This document shows positions 29,211 through 32,513 of a stretch of 32,513 nt of DNA, one piece after another (position 1 is the stretch's first letter; every line of letters starts with the position of its first letter). The notes below the pieces were generated by a model. That model was not told where the DNA came from and made no database searches. It saw nothing but the letters and a program-made list of their open reading frames with translations. The stretch comes from Streptomycetaceae bacterium MP113-05 (GTDB lineage Bacteria; Actinomycetota; Actinomycetes; Streptomycetales; Streptomycetaceae): positions 262,933 to 295,445 of the forward strand of contig KI547046.1 in NCBI GenBank assembly GCA_000497405.1. The letters are read 5' to 3'. Both the position numbers and the translations under genes were made by a program.

Positions 29211-31553
29211 TCAGCTGTGCCCGCCGGCGCCGGCCGGCCCGTTCACGTCTGCGTCGTTCCTATCACCGGGGGTGTGCCGGCCGTGTGCGGGGGTGGCGGT
29301 GATCACTACGGACTTGCTGGCCGGGGTGTTGCTGACGTCGGCGGTGGCGTCGAGCGGCACCAGCACGTTGGTCTCGGGGTAGTAGGCGGCGGCACAGCCC
29401 CGGGCGGTGGGGTAGTGGACGACGCGGAAGCCCCGTGCGGTGCGGGTGGTGCCGTCCCGCCACTCGCTGGTGAGGTCGGCGTACGAGCCGTCGGGCAGGC
29501 CGCGGTCGGCGGCGTCGCGGGGGTGGATGAGGACGACGCGGCGGCCTCCGGTGATGCCCCGGTAACGGTCGTCGAGGCCGTAGACGGTGGTGTTGTACTG
29601 GTCGTGGGAGCGCATCGTCTGCAGCAGCAGGCGGCCTTCGGGAAGGTGCGGGTATTCCAGGGGGGCGGCGGTGAAGTGTGCGCTGCCGGTGGCGGTGGGG
29701 AAGCGGCGTTCGTCGCGTGGGCCGTGCGGGAGGGTGAAGCCGCCGGGGCGTGCGGCGCGGGTGTCGAAGTCCTCGAAGCCGGGCACGACGCGGGAGATGC
29801 GGTCCCGGATGCTGCGGTAGTCGCGTTCGAACACCTCCCAGGGGGTGGCGGATGCGTGGCCGAGGACGCGGCGGGCGAGTCGGCACACGATGGCCGGTTC
29901 GGAGAGTAGGCCGGGGTCTGCGGGCTCGAGCCGGCCGTGTGAGGCGTGCACCTTGCCCATGGAGTCCTCGACGGTGACGAACTGGTCGACGCCGGCTTGG
30001 GTGTCGCGTTCGGTGCGGCCGAGGGTGGGGAGGATCAGGGCCCGCGCGCCGGTGACGCAGTGGGAACGGTTGAGTTTGGTGGACACGTGCACGGTGAGGC
30101 GCGCGCGGCGCATCGCGTCCTCGGTGACGGTGGTGTCGGGGGAGGCGGCGACGAAGTTGCCGCCCATGGCGAAGAAGACCTTTGCCTCGCCGTCACGGAG
30201 GGCGCGGATGGCGCGTACCACGTCGTAGCCGTGGTGGCGGGGCGGGGCGAAGCCGAACTCCTTCTCCAGCGCGTCGAGGAACGCGGGAGCGGGTCGTTCG
30301 AAGATGCCCATGGTCCGGTCGCCCTGGACGTTGCTGTGGCCGCGGACGGGGCAGACGCCGGATCCGGGGCGGCCGACGTCGCCGCGGAGCAGGAGGAGGT
30401 TGACGACCTCGCGGATGGTGGGCACGGAGTGCTTGTGCTGGGTGAGGCCCATGGCCCAGCACACGATGGTGCGGCGGGAGTCGCGCACCAGGCGGCCGGC
30501 GTGTTCGATCTCCTCGTGGGTGAGACCGGTGGCCCGCAGCGTCTCGGCCGGGTCGGTGGCGCGGGCGGTGGCGGCGTACTCCTCGAAGCCGCGGGTGTGG
30601 GTGGCGATGAAGTCCTCGTCGCAGGCGTCGGCTTCGAGGACGCTGCGTGCCAGGGCGCGGAAGAGTGCCTGGTCGCCGCCGAGGCGGATCTGGAGGAAGA
30701 GGTCGGCCAGGGGCGTGCCTCGGCCGGCGAGGCCGCGGGCGGTCTGCGGGTTCCTGAAGTTGATCAGGCCGGCTTCGGGCAGCGGATTGACGGTGATGAT
30801 CTTCGCGCCGGACTGCTTGGCCTTCTCCAGGGCGGACAGCATCCGGGGATGGTTGGTGCCGGGGTTCTGCCCGGCGACGATGATCAGCTCCGCCTGGTAC
30901 AGGTCCTCCAGATGGACGCTGCCCTTGCCGACGCCGAGTGTCTCGGTGAGGGCCGAGCCGGACGACTCGTGGCACATGTTGGAGCAGTCGGGCAGGTTGT
31001 TGGTGCCGAACTCGCGGGCGAGTAGCTGATAGAGGAACGCGGCCTCGTTGCTGGTGCGGCCGGAGGTGTAGAAGACGGCCTCGTCGGGGGAGTCCAGTGC
31101 CTGCAGCTCCTCGGCGACGATGTCGAAGGCGCGGTCCCAGGTGACCGGCTCGTACCGGTCGGCCCCCTCGGGCAGGTACACGGGGGTGGTGAGCCGGCCC
31201 TGCTGGCCGAGCCAGTACCCGGAGCGGTCCGCGAGGTCGTCGAGTGTGTGGCGGGCGAAGAATCCGGGGGTGACGCGGCGGAGTGTGGCCTCTTCGGCGA
31301 CTGCCTTCGCGCCGTTCTCGCAGAACTCGGCCCGGTGGGGCCGACCCGGCTCGGGCCAGGCGCACCCGGGGCAGTCGAATCCGTCCGGCTGGTTGACGTG
31401 CAGCAGGGTGAGGGCGGTGCGTTTCACTCCCATCTGCGCGGTGGCGTGACGCAGTGAGTGGCCGACGGCGGGCAGTCCGGCGGCGGTCTGCTGAGGTCCG
31501 GTGACCCGCGGGGCGTCCTGGACCGGGTCCTCGGCGGGCGGCTCTCGCGTCAT
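29211..31553 (-). CDS. YdeP/FdhF-like molybdopterin oxidoreductase
   Basis: Bis-MGD molybdenum oxidoreductase of the formate-dehydrogenase-alpha-like YdeP group, a large and poorly characterised family; E. coli YdeP is linked to acid resistance. The 780-residue product has N-terminal cluster cysteines C61, C64 and C78 (FDCPGCAWPE and AEFCENGAKA). DCSNMCHESSG near residue 190 lies where these enzymes carry the Mo-ligand Cys. IIVAGQNPGTNHPRML and GRPGSGVCPVRGHSNVQGDRTMGI are cofactor-binding stretches, and the C-terminal molydopterin-dinucleotide domain includes LLLQTMRSHDQYNTTVYG. ATG 31553 follows AAAGGA with a 6-base spacer. There is no Tat signal, so it is cytoplasmic. No formate-dehydrogenase beta or gamma genes are adjacent, so formate activity should not be assumed. 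Confidence 0.9.
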   Translation of the reverse strand: MTREPPAEDPVQDAPRVTGPQQTAAGLPAVGHSLRHATAQMGVKRTALTLLHVNQPDGFDCPGCAWPEPGRPHRAEFCENGAKAVAEEATLRRVTPGFFARHTLDDLADRSGYWLGQQGRLTTPVYLPEGADRYEPVTWDRAFDIVAEELQALDSPDEAVFYTSGRTSNEAAFLYQLLAREFGTNNLPDCSNMCHESSGSALTETLGVGKGSVHLEDLYQAELIIVAGQNPGTNHPRMLSALEKAKQSGAKIITVNPLPEAGLINFRNPQTARGLAGRGTPLADLFLQIRLGGDQALFRALARSVLEADACDEDFIATHTRGFEEYAATARATDPAETLRATGLTHEEIEHAGRLVRDSRRTIVCWAMGLTQHKHSVPTIREVVNLLLLRGDVGRPGSGVCPVRGHSNVQGDRTMGIFERPAPAFLDALEKEFGFAPPRHHGYDVVRAIRALRDGEAKVFFAMGGNFVAASPDTTVTEDAMRRARLTVHVSTKLNRSHCVTGARALILPTLGRTERDTQAGVDQFVTVEDSMGKVHASHGRLEPADPGLLSEPAIVCRLARRVLGHASATPWEVFERDYRSIRDRISRVVPGFEDFDTRAARPGGFTLPHGPRDERRFPTATGSAHFTAAPLEYPHLPEGRLLLQTMRSHDQYNTTVYGLDDRYRGITGGRRVVLIHPRDAADRGLPDGSYADLTSEWRDGTTRTARGFRVVHYPTARGCAAAYYPETNVLVPLDATADVSNTPASKSVVITATPAHGRHTPGDRNDADVNGPAGAGGHS

Positions 31554-31561
31554 CGGAGTCC

Positions 31562-31644
31562 TTTCGTGGATACCCCCGCCTTCGGGTGGGGGAGGAGACG
31601 AAACGCCTGCGGAGCAGGGGCAAGGGGGCTGGGATTCGCCCCCT
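31562..31644 (-). promoter_or_regulatory. Hairpin-rich leader of the molybdopterin oxidoreductase gene
   Basis: Two hairpins lie just before the ribosome-binding site. CCCCCGCC (31573-31580), loop TTCG, GGTGGGGG (31585-31592), one G:T pair, is enclosed by TTTCGT (31562-31567) and ACGAAA (31598-31603). The outer stem takes up part of the AAAGGA Shine-Dalgarno, so folding could control translation. A second stem pairs AGGGGGC (31623-31629) with GCCCCCT (31638-31644). No known riboswitch class is recognised. Confidence 0.5.
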
Positions 31645-31775
31645 GGGTGGATCGCCGATCGTCCCATGTCAGTGTGACAGCGCGGAGTGACAGGTGGGAG
31701 GGGCACGTGCGGGCGTCACCGGGGGTGCCGCGCGGCCGGACGGTGTTGTCGGCGGGGCGTGGGAGTATCGGGTGC

Positions 31776-32513
31776 GTGGCCAAGACAGCACCTGAAGACA
31801 CCGCCCCCCGCCTGCTCCTCATGGACGGGCACTCGCTCGCCTACCGCGCGTTCTTCGCGCTGCCCGCGGAGAATTTCTCCACCGTCACGGGCCAGCAGAC
31901 GAATGCCATCTACGGCTTCACCTCCATGCTGGCGAACACACTGCGTGACGAGGCGCCGACGCACTTCGCGGTGGCGTTCGACGTGTCGCGGAAGACCTGG
32001 CGTTCGGAGGAGTTCGCGGAGTACAAGGCGAACCGTTCCAAGACGCCCGACGAGTTCCGCGGCCAGGTGGAGCTGATCGGTGAGCTGCTGGACGCGATGC
32101 GGGTCAAGCGGTTCGCGGTCGACGGCTTCGAGGCGGACGACGTGATCGCCACGCTGGCCACACGTGCGGCGGCGGAGGGTTTCCAGGTCTCGATCGTCAC
32201 CGGCGACCGCGACTGCCTGCAGCTGGTGACGGACGACGTGACCGTGCTCTATCCGACGAAGGGCGTCTCCGAGCTCACCCGTTTCACCCCGGCGAAGGTG
32301 CAGGAGAAGTACGGTCTGTCGCCGAGCCAGTATCCGGACTTCGCGGCGCTGCGCGGCGACCCGTCGGACAACCTGCCGGGCATCCCCGGGGTGGGGGAGA
32401 AGACGGCGGCGAAGTGGATCCACCAGTTCGGGTCGTTCGCCGAGCTGATGGAACGGGCCGAGGAGGTCAAGGGCAAGGTCGGGCAGAGCCTGCGGGACCA
32501 CCTGGAGGCGGGG
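31776..32513 (+). CDS. polA: DNA polymerase I, 5' part (cut by window end)
   Basis: The N-terminal 246 residues of DNA polymerase I, which fills gaps and removes Okazaki RNA primers. This part is the 5'-nuclease domain: LLLMDGHSLAYRAFFALP holds metal-binding D17, AVAFDVSRKTWRSEEFAEYKANR the template arch, FEADDVIATLATRA and VTGDRDCLQLV the acidic metal ligands. GDPSDNLPGIPGVGEKTAAKWI is the helix-hairpin-helix that grips DNA. GTG 31776 gives MAKTAPEDTAPRLLL, like the Streptomyces protein. The frame is open to the window end, so any 3'-5' exonuclease-like and polymerase domains lie outside. It diverges from the molybdopterin oxidoreductase gene with 222 bases between. Confidence 0.95.
   Translation, partial: MAKTAPEDTAPRLLLMDGHSLAYRAFFALPAENFSTVTGQQTNAIYGFTSMLANTLRDEAPTHFAVAFDVSRKTWRSEEFAEYKANRSKTPDEFRGQVELIGELLDAMRVKRFAVDGFEADDVIATLATRAAAEGFQVSIVTGDRDCLQLVTDDVTVLYPTKGVSELTRFTPAKVQEKYGLSPSQYPDFAALRGDPSDNLPGIPGVGEKTAAKWIHQFGSFAELMERAEEVKGKVGQSLRDHLEAG

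Noticed and set aside
29211..31553. Annotation as formate dehydrogenase alpha subunit (fdhF/fdhA)
   Set aside because: The sequence fits the YdeP-like branch, there are no beta or gamma subunit genes, and formate chemistry is not shown.

Overview
The window is a very GC-rich chromosomal segment with strong G/C third-position bias, GTG starts and 4-base GTGA gene overlaps. Gene content and order (trpB-trpA, lgt, gltB-gltD, an ANTAR response regulator beside a branched-chain amino-acid ABC transporter, then polA) indicate a Streptomyces or close actinomycete core-chromosome region. No CRISPR array, rRNA, prophage or insertion sequence was seen.

Layout, left to right. 1-5365 (+): a trpB leader, trpB and trpA (translationally coupled), a strong hairpin, a membrane-anchored DsbA-like thioredoxin-fold protein, lgt (lipoprotein diacylglyceryl transferase) and a VIT/CCC1-family metal transporter. 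5366-11695 (+): a leader of about 290 bases, then gltB-gltD, the large and small subunits of NADPH glutamate synthase, closed by a 17-bp-stem terminator. 11821-14538 (-): a zinc-protease-like HExxH protein with a C-terminal zinc ribbon, a PPOX/F420-type flavoprotein and an ArsB/SLC13-like permease. A small AroQ chorismate mutase (+) diverges from this group, and a perfect 10-bp dyad lies between them. 15118-17963 (-): a two-gene siderophore-type operon (PLP decarboxylase, then N-hydroxylase) preceded by a DmdR/IdeR-like iron box. 18134-20644 (-): aminopeptidase N with its own T-tailed terminator.

20705-21646 (-) is the most unusual part. A tRNA gene has a CAA (Leu) anticodon but a short, class I variable loop. 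A degenerate copy of its own 3' end lies just downstream, followed by a lower-GC gene for a free-standing double-LAGLIDADG protein with an N-terminal helix-turn-helix. This resembles a small site-specific mobile element or its remains at a tRNA gene.

21741-32513: a PdtaR-like ANTAR response regulator (+) converges through a perfect 13-bp-stem terminator on the liv transporter (-; livK, hairpin, livH, livM, livG, livF). Then come a PaaI-type thioesterase and a YdeP/FdhF-like molybdopterin oxidoreductase (-) behind a hairpin-rich leader, and the divergent 5' part of polA (+), cut by the window end.

Functional links: trpBA, chorismate mutase, gltBD and liv form an amino-acid metabolism neighbourhood. 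Lgt would lipidate LivK (lipobox LTAC). Iron is handled by the siderophore pair and possibly by the VIT transporter. All functions are inferred from motifs and family knowledge; no database search was run.
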